Shown: in pieces, positions 51,169 through 60,531 of the stretch
Layout of the letters: every line of letters starts with the position of its first letter
Position numbering within the stretch: the stretch's first letter is position 1
Origin: Pseudomonas sp. H9
GTDB lineage: Bacteria > Pseudomonadota > Gammaproteobacteria > Pseudomonadales > Pseudomonadaceae
NCBI RefSeq assembly: GCF_004353925.1
Contig: NZ_SMOK01000039.1
Coordinates: 124,001-188,000, forward strand
Direction: 5' to 3'
DNA length: 64,000 nucleotides
Position numbers and translations under genes: made by a program
Notes under the pieces: generated by a model
Told to the model about the DNA's origin: nothing
The model's database searches: none
Seen by the model: only the letters and a program-made list of their open reading frames with translations

Positions 51169-52473
51169 TCAATTCAGTTGTTCGACGCGGATACGTACCA
51201 CGTTGCCGACCACATCCTGCAATGCTTCCAGGGCGGTGATGGCGTCGTTCATGCGTTGTTCGACCACGCTGTGGGTCAGCAGGATCATCGGCACCAGGCC
51301 GTCTTGTTCCTCAACTTCCTTCTGCATGATCGATTCGATATTGATGCCACGCTCCGACAGGATGCTTGCCACCTGAGCCAGAACACCTGGGTGATCCTTG
51401 GCCTGGATACGCAGGTAGTACGCCGATTCGCAGGCTTCGATCGGCAGAATCGGATGCGCCGACAACGAATCAGGCTGGAAGGCCAGGTGCGGCACACGGT
51501 TTTCCGGATCGGAAGTCATTGCACGGACCACGTCGACCAGGTCAGCCACCACCGAAGAGGCGGTAGGTTCCATGCCGGCGCCAGCACCGTAGAACAAGGT
51601 CGAACCAGCCGCATCACCGTTGACCATCACTGCGTTCATCACGCCGTTGACGTTGGCGATCAGGCGATCGGACGGGATCAGGGTTGGGTGTACGCGCAAC
51701 TCGATGCCGCTGGCAGTGCTGCGGGCAACGCCCAGGTGCTTGATCCGATAGCCCAGCGCTTCGGCGTAGTTCACATCAGCGGTGGTCAGCTGGGTGATGC
51801 CTTCGGTGTAGGCTTTATCGAACTGCAGCGGGATACCAAAGGCAATCGAGGCCAGGATAGTCAGCTTGTGCGCGGCATCGATACCTTCGACGTCGAAGGT
51901 CGGGTCGGCTTCGGCATAACCCAGGGCCTGGGCTTCAGCCAGTACTTCTGGGAAGGCACGACCTTTCTCGCGCATTTCGGTGAGGATGAAGTTGCCTGTG
52001 CCGTTGATGATCCCGGCAACCCAGTTAATGCGGTTGGCCGACAGACCCTCACGGATCGCCTTGATCACCGGAATGCCACCAGCCACGGCCGCTTCGAACG
52101 CAACGATGACGCCCTTCTCACGCGCTTTGGCGAAGATTTCGTTGCCATGTACGGCGATCAGCGCCTTGTTGGCGGTGACCACGTGCTTGCCGTTGTCGAT
52201 GGCCTTGAGCACCAGGTCTCGAGCGATGGTGTAACCGCCAATCAGCTCAATGACAATGTCGATTTCCGGGTTCGTGGCAACTTCGAATACGTCAGCGGTA
52301 ATGGGGGTACCGGTAATCTGGCAATTCGGGTTTGGCGAACGCATGGCAATCTGTGCCACTTCAATACCACGCCCGGCACGGCGGGCGATCTCCTCGGCGT
52401 TACGCTGAAGTACATTGAAGGTTCCGCCACCGACGGTCCCCAACCCACAGATGCCTACTTTGACCGGTTTCAC
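51169..52473 (-). CDS. hom: Homoserine dehydrogenase
   Basis: Reduces aspartate semialdehyde to homoserine. The 434-residue protein has the NAD(P)-binding start GICGLGTVGGG, the catalytic region with NYAEALGYRIK and DVEGIDAAHK, and a C-terminal ACT domain from about residue 350 (SAYYLRIQAKDHPGVLAQ, trimmed core KDHPGVL) that likely senses threonine. Start GTG 52473 is used: GGGGAG lies 6-7 bases upstream and the length equals Pseudomonas Hom. The upstream frame extension has no such site. Confidence 0.97.
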   Translation of the reverse strand: MKPVKVGICGLGTVGGGTFNVLQRNAEEIARRAGRGIEVAQIAMRSPNPNCQITGTPITADVFEVATNPEIDIVIELIGGYTIARDLVLKAIDNGKHVVTANKALIAVHGNEIFAKAREKGVIVAFEAAVAGGIPVIKAIREGLSANRINWVAGIINGTGNFILTEMREKGRAFPEVLAEAQALGYAEADPTFDVEGIDAAHKLTILASIAFGIPLQFDKAYTEGITQLTTADVNYAEALGYRIKHLGVARSTASGIELRVHPTLIPSDRLIANVNGVMNAVMVNGDAAGSTLFYGAGAGMEPTASSVVADLVDVVRAMTSDPENRVPHLAFQPDSLSAHPILPIEACESAYYLRIQAKDHPGVLAQVASILSERGINIESIMQKEVEEQDGLVPMILLTHSVVEQRMNDAITALEALQDVVGNVVRIRVEQLN

Positions 52474-52554
52474 TGTGAACTCCCCATTGAACGAACGGCA
52501 CGCAGCCGTTCGTGAAAACAGCCGTCTCCCCATGGTGACGGCTCGCTTGTTGAA

Positions 52555-53289
52555 TTATTTGCTGCCGGCCAACGCCAGCTTGGCAACCTGCGGCGCCGGT
52601 TGATAGCCCGGAATCACCTGGCCGTCTTCAAGAACGATGGCCGGGGTTCCATTGACACCAATCGACTGGCCCAGCTGGAATTGCTTGGCAACCGGGTTGG
52701 CGCATTTGGCAGCCTTGATTTCTTTGCCGTCGATCATTTTGTCCAACGCGCCCTTACGGTCGCTGGAGCACCAAACGGCTTGCAGTTGTTCATCGCCCGG
52801 GGAACCGAGACCCTGGCGCGGGAAGGCAACGTAACGCACTTCAATACCGCGGCGGTTTAACTCAGGGACTTCGGCGTGCAGCTTGTGGCAGTACGGGCAG
52901 GTCGTGTCGGTAAACACAGTGATGTGCGATTTGGTTTCGCCCTTGGCAGGATAAACCACCATCTCTGCCGCTGGAATAGCATTGATGCTCTTGGCGATGG
53001 CCTGACGCTCGGTTTTTTCGGTCAGGTTGACCGGTTTACCGTCCTGGATCTGAAACAGGTAGCCCTGCATTACGAACTTACCATCGGCGCTGGCATACAG
53101 CACACGGCTACCTTCAAGCTTGACTTCGTACAGGCCGTTCAACGGGCTGGCGGAAACGCTTTCGACCGGAACACCCAGTTCCAGCGTTTGCAGGGTCTTG
53201 CGGATCGCCTGTTCGGCGGTGTCGGCGGCAGAGGCAAAAGTACTGACCAGCGCCAAGGCGGCGGTGGCGATAATCTGGGTCACGCGCAT
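52555..53289 (-). CDS. dsbC: Periplasmic disulfide isomerase DsbC
   Basis: Rearranges wrong disulfides in periplasmic proteins. The 244-residue protein has a signal peptide (about 1-21, ending ASA), an N-terminal dimerisation domain, and a thioredoxin domain with the active site CPYC (131-134), the cis-proline loop NGTPAIV, and a second Cys pair (WC...AKC). Start ATG 53289 has CAGGAG 5 bases upstream. It lies between xerD and hom on the same strand. Confidence 0.96.
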   Translation of the reverse strand: MRVTQIIATAALALVSTFASAADTAEQAIRKTLQTLELGVPVESVSASPLNGLYEVKLEGSRVLYASADGKFVMQGYLFQIQDGKPVNLTEKTERQAIAKSINAIPAAEMVVYPAKGETKSHITVFTDTTCPYCHKLHAEVPELNRRGIEVRYVAFPRQGLGSPGDEQLQAVWCSSDRKGALDKMIDGKEIKAAKCANPVAKQFQLGQSIGVNGTPAIVLEDGQVIPGYQPAPQVAKLALAGSK

Positions 53290-53439
53290 GGAAACTCCTG
53301 AAGGCGGGCAAAGGGGCGTTCGTGCAGCGCGCAGGCTGAAACAACGGCGTGCAAACGGCCCTTGATGCAAACCGTCCAAGCCTACCACAACATATCGGCA
53401 CAGACCGACCCCAGACGACACAAGCACAAACGCTGGCGA

Positions 53440-54336
53440 TCAACCACGCGGATGATGACGGGCGTGCAGCTCTTGCAAGCGGGCACGGGCGACGTGGGTG
53501 TAGATCTGGGTGGTGGACAGGTCACTGTGGCCCAGCAGCATCTGCACCACGCGCAGGTCGGCTCCGTGGTTGAGCAAGTGAGTAGCAAAGGCATGGCGCA
53601 GGGTGTGGGGCGACAGGCTTTTGTTGATCCCCGCCACCTGGGCCTGATGCTTGATTCGGTGCCAGAAGGTCTGCCGGGTCATCTGCTCGCCGCGTTGGCT
53701 GGGGAACAGCACATCACTCGGACGCCCGTTGAGCAATTCGTTGCGCCCGTCGCGCAGGTAACGCTCCAGCCACACCACCGCTTCCTCGCCCATCGGCACC
53801 AGACGCTCCTTGCTGCCCTTGCCCATGACGCGCAACACCCCCTGACGCAGGTTGACCTGGTCCAGGGTCAGGCTGACCAGCTCAGTGACGCGCAGGCCGC
53901 AGGCGTACAGCACTTCGAGCATGGCGCGGTCGCGCTGGCCGATCGGCTCGCTCAGGTCCGGCGCTTGCAGCAGTGCTTCGACGTCTGCTTCCGACAGCGA
54001 TTTAGGCAACGGCCGGCCCAGCTGCGGCATGTCGACTTGCAGGGTTGGATCAACCGCAATCAACTTCTCGCGCAGCAAGTAGCGATAAAACCCACGTACG
54101 CCCGAAAGAAAACGTGCGGTCGAACGCGGCTTGTAGCCCTGATCCAGGCGCCAGGCCAGATGATCAAGAATCAGCTCGCGACCGGCATCGGGCAATACCA
54201 CACCGTGCTCCTGCAGCCAGCCATTAAACAACGCCAGATCGCTGCGGTAGGACTCACGGGTATTGTCGGCCAGGCCTTTTTCCAGCCACAGGGCATCAAG
54301 GAATTGGTCAATCAGGGGATGCTCTAGTGCGGGCAT
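53440..54336 (-). CDS. xerD: Tyrosine recombinase XerD
   Basis: Acts with XerC at dif to resolve chromosome dimers. The 298-residue protein has the SAM-like N-terminal core-binding domain and the catalytic residues of the family: Arg in ACGLRVTELV, Lys in GKGSKER, HTLRH, LLGHSDL, and the nucleophile Tyr in TQIYTHV. Its position upstream of dsbC is the conserved xerD-dsbC-hom-thrC order, which is why I call it XerD and not XerC or a phage integrase. Confidence 0.96.
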   Translation of the reverse strand: MPALEHPLIDQFLDALWLEKGLADNTRESYRSDLALFNGWLQEHGVVLPDAGRELILDHLAWRLDQGYKPRSTARFLSGVRGFYRYLLREKLIAVDPTLQVDMPQLGRPLPKSLSEADVEALLQAPDLSEPIGQRDRAMLEVLYACGLRVTELVSLTLDQVNLRQGVLRVMGKGSKERLVPMGEEAVVWLERYLRDGRNELLNGRPSDVLFPSQRGEQMTRQTFWHRIKHQAQVAGINKSLSPHTLRHAFATHLLNHGADLRVVQMLLGHSDLSTTQIYTHVARARLQELHARHHPRG

Positions 54337-54412
54337 GACAACTCGACGGTGTAAGACAAAAACGAAAATTTAGCGCTAGTCTTCCACAACACGGTTGGCA
54401 TAGGGAATGCGC

Positions 54413-56215
54413 ATGAACGAAGAACACATATTGCTGACCTTCGGCGGCATCGGTGCTGCCGCCCTCGCCTGCCAATGGCTGGCCTGGCGCCTGAAACTGC
54501 CGGCCATTCTCTTTCTGTTGCTCAGCGGCATTTTAGCCGGGCCGATCCTCGGCTGGCTCGACCCGCAAGCCCTGTTCGGCCCGCTGCTGATGCCGCTGGT
54601 TTCGCTGGCAGTGGCACTGATTCTGTTCGAAGGCAGCCTGACCCTGCACCTGTCGCAATGGAGCGAGATCGGCTCGGTGGTACAGCGCATGGTGACCCTC
54701 GGTGCCTTGTCGACCTGGATCATCATCACCCTGGCCACCCACTGGCTGCTCGGCTTTGACTGGATGCTGGCGACCCTGTTCGGGACCCTGACCCTGGTGA
54801 CCGGCCCAACCGTAATTGTGCCGATGCTACGCGTGGTACGTCCGAAATCGACCATTGCCAATATCCTGCGCTGGGAAGGCATCGTCATCGACCCCATCGG
54901 TGCCCTGCTCGCCGTGGTGGTGTACAGCTTCATCATTGCCAGCGCTGCAGACGAAGGGCTGAGCCAAAGCCTGATGACCTTTGCCGGTGTGATTCTGTGC
55001 GGTAGTGCCTTTGGTGCAGCCGGGGGCTGGATCCTCGGGCAGATCATGCGTGAGCAGTGGCTGCCCGAATACCTGCACAACCTGGCATCGCTGGCGGCGG
55101 TATTGGGGATTTTCATTGCCTCCAACCAGGTCATGCATGAGTCCGGCCTGCTGGCGGTGACCATCATGGGTATGTGGCTGGCCAACATGAAGGGCGTGGA
55201 TGTCCGGCAAATTCTGCACTTCAAGGAAAACTTGAGCGTGTTGCTGATTTCCGGGCTGTTCATCCTCCTCGCTGCACGCCTGGACCTGGACGCCCTCATC
55301 GGCCTCGGCCCAGCCGTACTGGCGCTGCTGCTGGTGATCCAATTGATTGCACGGCCACTGAACGTCGCCCTGTCGACCTGGGGCTCGCAACTGAACTGGC
55401 GTGAACGCGCCTTGCTCAGTTGGATTGCTCCGCGCGGGATCGTTGCAGCCGCAGTCTCGGCCATCTTCGCCATTCGCTTGAGTGAGGCTGGCCACCAAGG
55501 TGCCCTGTTGCTGGTGCCACTGACCTTTGCGGTGATCATTGGCACAGTGGTACTGCAAAGCGCAACGGCGCGGCCACTGGCCCGCCTGCTGAAGGTGGCC
55601 GAACCCGCCCCCAGCGGCTTTCTGATCGTCGGCGCCAATCCGCCGGCCAGAGCCATCGCCAAGGCATTGCAACAACTCGACTGCCGCGTGCTGCTGACCG
55701 ATTCCAGCTGGGAGAATATTCGCGCGGCGCGCATGGAGGGGCTGCCCACCTACTTTGGCAACCCGGCCTCGCAACATGCCGATGCCCATCTGGACCTGGT
55801 TGGCCTGGGGCACTTACTCGGGCTTTCCCCTTCAGGGGAACTGAACACCCTGGCCTGCGCACGCTTTCGCCATGACTTCGGGCATGCGCGCTTGTTCGTG
55901 CTGGCCAGCGGCCTGGAATCCCGACGCAGTGACAAACACCGCGCCAGTGATGAACACCGCGGCCATGTGCTGGGAAGCCAGGCGCTGACGTACTCGCAAT
56001 TGGCCAACCAATTGCACCAAGGCGCCGAACTGTACAGCACTCACCTGACCGATAACTTTGGCTGGGCGGACTATCAGGCCCTGCATGGCGAACGAGCCAC
56101 CTTGCTGTTCGCCTGTGACGCTAGCGGTTGGGTGCATGTGTTCGGGCCTGACAGCGTGCTCAAGCCCGGCGCCGGGTGGACGGTGGTCGCTTTGATTCAG
56201 CCGGAACACAGCTAA
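54413..56215 (+). CDS. Cation/proton antiporter with RCK-type C-terminal domain
   Basis: A 600-residue inner-membrane exchanger of the monovalent cation:proton antiporter family. About 12 hydrophobic helices span residues 5-400, with the conserved ion-site segments LILFEGSL and WEGIVIDPIGAL (the acidic-pair region). A Rossmann-like nucleotide-binding part starts near residue 405 (GFLIVGANPPARAIA). Na+ or K+ preference is not readable. AGGGA is 6 bases before ATG 54413, so I prefer it over the ATG two codons upstream. Divergent from xerD. Confidence 0.9.
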   Translation: MNEEHILLTFGGIGAAALACQWLAWRLKLPAILFLLLSGILAGPILGWLDPQALFGPLLMPLVSLAVALILFEGSLTLHLSQWSEIGSVVQRMVTLGALSTWIIITLATHWLLGFDWMLATLFGTLTLVTGPTVIVPMLRVVRPKSTIANILRWEGIVIDPIGALLAVVVYSFIIASAADEGLSQSLMTFAGVILCGSAFGAAGGWILGQIMREQWLPEYLHNLASLAAVLGIFIASNQVMHESGLLAVTIMGMWLANMKGVDVRQILHFKENLSVLLISGLFILLAARLDLDALIGLGPAVLALLLVIQLIARPLNVALSTWGSQLNWRERALLSWIAPRGIVAAAVSAIFAIRLSEAGHQGALLLVPLTFAVIIGTVVLQSATARPLARLLKVAEPAPSGFLIVGANPPARAIAKALQQLDCRVLLTDSSWENIRAARMEGLPTYFGNPASQHADAHLDLVGLGHLLGLSPSGELNTLACARFRHDFGHARLFVLASGLESRRSDKHRASDEHRGHVLGSQALTYSQLANQLHQGAELYSTHLTDNFGWADYQALHGERATLLFACDASGWVHVFGPDSVLKPGAGWTVVALIQPEHS

Positions 56216-56268
56216 TCGCGGAGCAAGCCCGCTGCTACAGGCCGGTGGGAGCGGGCTTGCCCCGCGAT
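56216..56268. repeat. REP palindrome pair 8
   Basis: A copy with two changes (TCGCGGAGCAAGCCCGCTGC) faces a standard GTGGGAGCGGGCTTGCCCCG copy after a 6-base loop. It lies between the convergent antiporter and thioesterase genes. Confidence 0.92.
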
Positions 56269-56275
56269 CAAGAAT

Positions 56276-56683
56276 TCAGAACCCAGGCAACACCGGCACC
56301 GGACGCTTGTCTTCATCAATCGCCACAAAGCTGAACAGACCATGAATCGCCTTCTCACGGCTGTCACAGCTCATGCTTTCAACAAATACCTCAACCTCGA
56401 CTTTGAGGCTGGTATTGCCAACGGTCACCACTCGCCCAACCAGCTCGACAATCGATCCGGCGGCAATCGGGTGCTTGAAGTCGATCCGGTCGGTAGACAC
56501 GGTGACTAACGGCAAACGGCAAAAACGCGTCGCAGCGATGAACGATACTTCGTCCATCCAAGCCAGGGCAGTGCCACCAAACAAGGTGTTGTGGTGGTTA
56601 GTGGTAGACGGGAACACCGCTTTGGTGACGCGGGTCACCGACAGTTCAGTACGGCGTTCGATTTCCTGCTCTCTGAGGCTCAT
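56276..56683 (-). CDS. Acyl-CoA thioesterase, YciA-like hotdog fold
   Basis: A 135-residue hotdog-fold hydrolase of acyl-CoA. Visible marks are FPSTTNHHNTLFGGTALAWMDE (core NHHNTLFGG), with the catalytic Asp in WMDE, and RIDFKHP. Size and motifs fit the YciA/BFIT-type group. ATG 56683 (MSLREQEI) gives the usual length; a GTG at 56692 is an in-frame alternative, and neither has a strong ribosome site. It is separated from the ribosomal operon by a terminator. Confidence 0.9.
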   Translation of the reverse strand: MSLREQEIERRTELSVTRVTKAVFPSTTNHHNTLFGGTALAWMDEVSFIAATRFCRLPLVTVSTDRIDFKHPIAAGSIVELVGRVVTVGNTSLKVEVEVFVESMSCDSREKAIHGLFSFVAIDEDKRPVPVLPGF

Positions 56684-56714
56684 ACACTTCACATCTGGGA
56701 CAAATTACAGACAA

Positions 56715-56743
56715 CAAAAAAGCAGCCCGAAGGCTGCTTTTTT
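56715..56743 (-). terminator. Terminator of the rpsP-rplS operon
   Basis: AAAAAAGCAGCC-CGAA-GGCTGCTTTTTT: a 6-bp GC stem extended by A/T pairs and flanked by T-runs in both directions, 35 bases past the rplS stop. It can work on either strand, but only the minus strand has a gene that needs it. Confidence 0.93.
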
Positions 56744-56777
56744 CGCATGGCGACCGTAGCCGCCGGTCAAACTGTCA

Positions 56778-57128
56778 TCAGGACAGTTTTTCCTTGATGC
56801 GAGCGGCTTTACCGGACAGGTCGCGCAGGTAGTACAGCTTGGCTTTACGCACGTCACCACGACGTTTCACGGCCAGGCTGTCGATTTGCGGGCTGTAGGT
56901 CTGGAAAGTACGCTCAACACCAACACCGTTGGAGATCTTACGAACAGTGAAAGCACTGTTCAGACCACGGTTACGCTTGGCGATTACAACGCCTTCGAAA
57001 GCTTGCAGACGCGAACGGTCACCTTCCTTCACTTTCACCTGAACGACGATGGTGTCGCCCGGGGCAAAGGTAGGGATCTCTTTGCTCATCTGCTCAGCTT
57101 CGAGCTGCTGAATGATTTTGTTGGTCAT
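56778..57128 (-). CDS. rplS: Ribosomal protein L19
   Basis: 50S protein at the 30S/50S interface, 116 residues. It shows the family core PGDTIVVQVKVKEGDRSR (core GDTIVV) and ERTFQTYSP. Last gene of the conserved operon rpsP-rimM-trmD-rplS, 42 bases after trmD and followed by a strong terminator. Confidence 0.98.
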   Translation of the reverse strand: MTNKIIQQLEAEQMSKEIPTFAPGDTIVVQVKVKEGDRSRLQAFEGVVIAKRNRGLNSAFTVRKISNGVGVERTFQTYSPQIDSLAVKRRGDVRKAKLYYLRDLSGKAARIKEKLS

Positions 57129-57170
57129 GCTGTGCTCCTAAGGTAAATCGTCAGATCTACCATCGATACG

Positions 57171-57923
57171 TTAACTATCGTCCCGCTCTCGGAGATATTC
57201 CTCGAGCAGCTTCTTCTCTTCTCCAGAAAGTGAGCGACTTTCCAGAAGATCGGCGCGTCGTTCATAGGTCCGCCCAAGGGACTGCTGTAAACGCCATCGC
57301 CGGATGTGTGCATGGTTGCCACTAAGCAACACGTCGGGAACACGCTGATCCGCATACACCTCCGGTCGGGTGTAGTGCGGGCAATCAAGCAGACCATCAG
57401 TGAAGGAATCTTCCTCCGCCGAGTCCACATGCCCTAAAGCTCCGGGCAGCAGTCGCGTAACCGCATCAATCAGGACCATTGCAGGCAGCTCGCCACCTGA
57501 CAATACGTAGTCCCCAATCGACCACTCTTCATCGACATGAGCTTCAATAAAGCGCTCGTCGATGCCTTCATAACGACCGGCTATCAGAATCAACGACTCT
57601 TGACTCGCCAGGTCTTTGACCGCCGACTGATCCAGCTTGCGGCCTTGCGGGCTCAGGTATATTACCTTCGCCGCCTCTCCGGTTGCCTGCCTGGCATGTA
57701 CCAGGGCATCTTCCAGAGGCTTGATCTTCATCACCATGCCCGGGCCACCGCCAAACGGCCGATCATCCACCGTATGGTGACGATCTGTGGTGTAGTCCCG
57801 CGGGTTCCAGCAGGTCAGTTGCAACAACCCCTGCTTTACCGCTCGGCTGGTAATGCCGTACTCACTGATGGCCGAGAACATCTCGGGGAACAGCGTGATG
57901 ACGTCTACGCGCAGGCTGGCCAT
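57171..57923 (-). CDS. trmD: tRNA (guanine37-N1)-methyltransferase TrmD
   Basis: Methylates G37 of tRNAs that read CNN codons, preventing frameshifts. The 250-residue SPOUT enzyme shows FPEMFSAISEYGI at the start, the trefoil-knot SAM site with RYEGIDER and the YVLSGGELP segment, and DGLLDCPHYTRP. It starts 3 bases after the rimM stop. Confidence 0.98.
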   Translation of the reverse strand: MASLRVDVITLFPEMFSAISEYGITSRAVKQGLLQLTCWNPRDYTTDRHHTVDDRPFGGGPGMVMKIKPLEDALVHARQATGEAAKVIYLSPQGRKLDQSAVKDLASQESLILIAGRYEGIDERFIEAHVDEEWSIGDYVLSGGELPAMVLIDAVTRLLPGALGHVDSAEEDSFTDGLLDCPHYTRPEVYADQRVPDVLLSGNHAHIRRWRLQQSLGRTYERRADLLESRSLSGEEKKLLEEYLRERDDS

Positions 57924-57926
57924 TGC

Positions 57927-58463
57927 TTAGAAGTCCGCGTCCCATTCCACCCTCATTTCGCCTGCATCCAGGTCGATTGCCAGCACGCATTGCTCTGTAT
58001 AGGGCAACAACCGCTCGCGATCATCCAGGCTGCCCGCGCAGGGCTTGACCACCATTACATCGTTCGCGCCGGTCTCCAACAGGTGATCAACCTTGCCGAA
58101 CAGTTGTTCGTCCTGGTTGATGACTTTCAGACCTACCAACTGGTACCAGTAGTACTCGTCGCTAGGCAGGTTGGGCAAAAGGCTCCGCGAGATACAGATC
58201 TCATAACCGCTCAGAAGACGGGCTTCATCACGATCGTCGAGGCCTTTGAGCTTGGCGACCAGATCCTTTTGAGTGGAACGGCCACTGACCAGCTCTACCT
58301 GTTTCACCACGCCTTCGCGCCGAAGCGTCCATTTGCGGTACTGCAACAGGTTTTCAATCGGATCGGTAAAGGAATACACCTTCACTTCGCCGCGAACGCC
58401 GTGAACCGAGAAAATCTTGCCGACAACGATCAAGTCATCAGCACTTTCTGGCGTCGCGTTCAT
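57927..58463 (-). CDS. rimM: Ribosome maturation factor RimM
   Basis: Assists assembly of the 30S head around S19. The 178-residue protein has the N-terminal RimM barrel (IVVGKIFSVHGVRGEVKV, core GVRGEVKV) and a C-terminal PRC-barrel-like domain with EYYWYQLVGL. Between rpsP (5 bases upstream) and trmD in the standard order. Confidence 0.97.
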   Translation of the reverse strand: MNATPESADDLIVVGKIFSVHGVRGEVKVYSFTDPIENLLQYRKWTLRREGVVKQVELVSGRSTQKDLVAKLKGLDDRDEARLLSGYEICISRSLLPNLPSDEYYWYQLVGLKVINQDEQLFGKVDHLLETGANDVMVVKPCAGSLDDRERLLPYTEQCVLAIDLDAGEMRVEWDADF

Positions 58464-58468
58464 ATTGC

Positions 58469-58720
58469 TCAGGCAGCAGCCTTGGCAGCTTCCTTCAGCA
58501 GCTGAGCAACACGCTCAGACGGCTGTGCGCCAACGCTCAGCCAGTGAGCAACGCGGTCTTCTTTCAGGGACAGACGAACTTCCTGACCACGAGCGATAGG
58601 GTTGAAGAAACCAACCTGCTCGATGTGCGAACCGGTAACCGGGTTACGCGAGTCGGTCACGGTCAGGGTGTAGAATGGGCGCTTTTTGGAGCCGCCACGG
58701 GCAAGACGGATGGTTAGCAT
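58469..58720 (-). CDS. rpsP: Ribosomal protein S16
   Basis: 30S protein of 83 residues with the family start MLTIRLARGGSKKRPFY and the Ala-rich tail. ATG 58720 is used; the frame extends 34 codons upstream, but that part is leader. First gene of the operon, with a candidate promoter TTGCAA-N17-GAGAAT on the minus strand about 85-115 bases upstream. Confidence 0.98.
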   Translation of the reverse strand: MLTIRLARGGSKKRPFYTLTVTDSRNPVTGSHIEQVGFFNPIARGQEVRLSLKEDRVAHWLSVGAQPSERVAQLLKEAAKAAA

Positions 58721-58899
58721 TGAACATCGTTCCTGTAGTCGGTGCTGCAAATCATAATGCACAGCGGGCACACGGGTGCCCGAAAGGCCGCATATTCTCA
58801 AGGAATATCCGGACTTTTGCAAATGCCTTTTTACCGGTGGTTAAAAGGCCAGCCTGCTGATCTGCGGTTAGCGCTGCTCTGTATATAAGGCAGCAGTGT

Positions 58900-58914
58900 C
58901 CCGCCAGAGGCGGG
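58900..58914 (-). terminator. Hairpin CCCGCC-AGA-GGCGGG downstream of ffh
   Basis: A 6-bp GC stem with a 3-base loop, in the gap between ffh and rpsP. On the minus strand it follows a second inverted repeat (58920-58949). No long T-run is present, so termination here is a moderate inference. Confidence 0.45.
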
Positions 58915-58919
58915 GTTCC

Positions 58920-58949
58920 GATCGTCGGCCCGCATTCGCGCCGACGATC
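58920..58949 (-). terminator. Hairpin GATCGTCGGC / GCCGACGATC just after ffh
   Basis: A perfect 10-bp inverted repeat around a 10-base loop, starting 10 bases past the ffh stop. Together with the hairpin at 58900-58914 it probably forms the ffh transcript end. No T-run follows. Confidence 0.5.
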
Positions 58950-58958
58950 TGAATCGGA

Positions 58959-60335
58959 TTACAGCTTGGGCATGCCGCCGCCGGGCATCATACCGCCCAG
59001 ACCACGCATCATTTTGGCCATGCCACCTTTGGCAGAAAACTTCTTCATCATCTTCTGCATCTGCTTGTGCTGCTTGATCAAACGGCCGATATCCTGCACC
59101 TGGGTGCCGGAACCCATGGCGATCCGACGTTTGCGCGAACCGCTGATCATGTCAGGGTCACGGCGCTCGGCCGGGGTCATGGAGTTGATGATCGCTTCCA
59201 TTTGCTTGAACTGCTTTTCAGCTGCGCCCTGGGCATTGCCCATCTGTGCCAGATTGACACCGCCGATGCTAGGCAGCTTGTCCATCAGGCCGCCAAGGCC
59301 ACCCATGTTCTTCATTTGTTGCAGCTGATCGCGGAAGTCTTCGAGGTCGAAGCCCTTGCCCTTCTTCAGCTTTTTGGCCAGTTTGTCGGCCTTTTCTTTA
59401 TCGAGGGTCTGCTCGGCTTGCTCGATCAGGCTGAGCACGTCGCCCATGCCGAGGATGCGCGAAGCGATACGGTCCGGGTGGAACGGCTCGAGCGCTTCGG
59501 TCTTCTCACCCATACCGATGAACTTGATCGGCTTGCCAGTAATGGCGCGGACCGACAGCGCGGCACCGCCACGGGCGTCACCGTCAACCTTGGTGAGGAT
59601 CACGCCGGTCAGCGGCAGTGCGTCACCGAAGGCCTTGGCGGTATTGGCCGCGTCCTGACCGGTCATGGCGTCGACCACGAACAGGGTTTCGATCGGCTTG
59701 ACCGCAGCGTGCAGGTCTTTGATCTCGGTCATCATGTCGGCGTCGATGTGCAGACGACCGGCGGTGTCGACGATGACCACGTCGATGAATTTCAGCTTGG
59801 CTTCGCGGATGGCCGCTTCAGCAATGGCCACGGGCTTCTGGCTGATGTCGGACGGGAAGAAAGTAACGCCGATATCACCCGCCAGGGTTTCCAGCTGCTT
59901 GATCGCCGCAGGACGATAAACGTCAGCCGAGACCACCATTACCGACTTTTTCTTGCGCTCTTTAAGGAAGCGCGCCAGCTTACCGGCGGTGGTGGTTTTA
60001 CCCGCACCTTGCAAACCGGCCATCAGCACCACGGCCGGCGGCGCAGCATTGAGGCTCAACTCTTCGTTGGCCGCCCCCATCATCTCTTCGAGCTCGGCCT
60101 GGACAATCTTCACGAAGGCCTGACCCGGGGTCAGGCTGCGTGACACTTCGGTGCCGACCGCACGCTCTTTGATCTTGTTGACGAAATCCTTGACCACCGG
60201 CAGGGCGACGTCAGCCTCGAGCAACGCCATGCGCACTTCACGCAGCGTGTCTTTGATGTTGTCTTCGGTCAGCTTGGCTTTGCCGGTGACATGGCGCAGC
60301 GTCTGTGACAGGCGGTCGGTCAGGTTTTCAAACAT
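58959..60335 (-). CDS. ffh: Signal recognition particle protein Ffh
   Basis: GTPase that binds 4.5S RNA and signal sequences and targets membrane proteins. The 458-residue protein has the N domain, G1 GLQGAGKTTT (near residue 107), DTAGR, TKVDGDARGG, and a Met/Gly-rich M domain from about residue 300 ending GGGMPKL. AAGGA lies 6 bases before ATG 60335. Divergent from the ypjD-like gene. Confidence 0.98.
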   Translation of the reverse strand: MFENLTDRLSQTLRHVTGKAKLTEDNIKDTLREVRMALLEADVALPVVKDFVNKIKERAVGTEVSRSLTPGQAFVKIVQAELEEMMGAANEELSLNAAPPAVVLMAGLQGAGKTTTAGKLARFLKERKKKSVMVVSADVYRPAAIKQLETLAGDIGVTFFPSDISQKPVAIAEAAIREAKLKFIDVVIVDTAGRLHIDADMMTEIKDLHAAVKPIETLFVVDAMTGQDAANTAKAFGDALPLTGVILTKVDGDARGGAALSVRAITGKPIKFIGMGEKTEALEPFHPDRIASRILGMGDVLSLIEQAEQTLDKEKADKLAKKLKKGKGFDLEDFRDQLQQMKNMGGLGGLMDKLPSIGGVNLAQMGNAQGAAEKQFKQMEAIINSMTPAERRDPDMISGSRKRRIAMGSGTQVQDIGRLIKQHKQMQKMMKKFSAKGGMAKMMRGLGGMMPGGGMPKL

Positions 60336-60531
60336 GGTGATCCTTTCAGGCTCTGTAGAACCGAGGTTTATCAGCTGCCTCTGGCGTATTCGACGGGCCT
60401 TGGGCAGGGGCAGGTCGGCGATTATAACGAAGACTCGGGCCAGCGCACACCTCGCCGTCGGCTGGCAGTCTTCCTTGGCAGGCGCGTTCTATGCCAAACT
60501 CAGCTCTTTTCGGGCTTGCCTAACAGGACTT

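Noticed and set aside
53440..54336. Tyrosine recombinase as a sign of a prophage or integrative element.
   Set aside because: Neighbours dsbC-hom-thrC give the conserved xerD setting; no att repeats, tRNA or phage genes are near.
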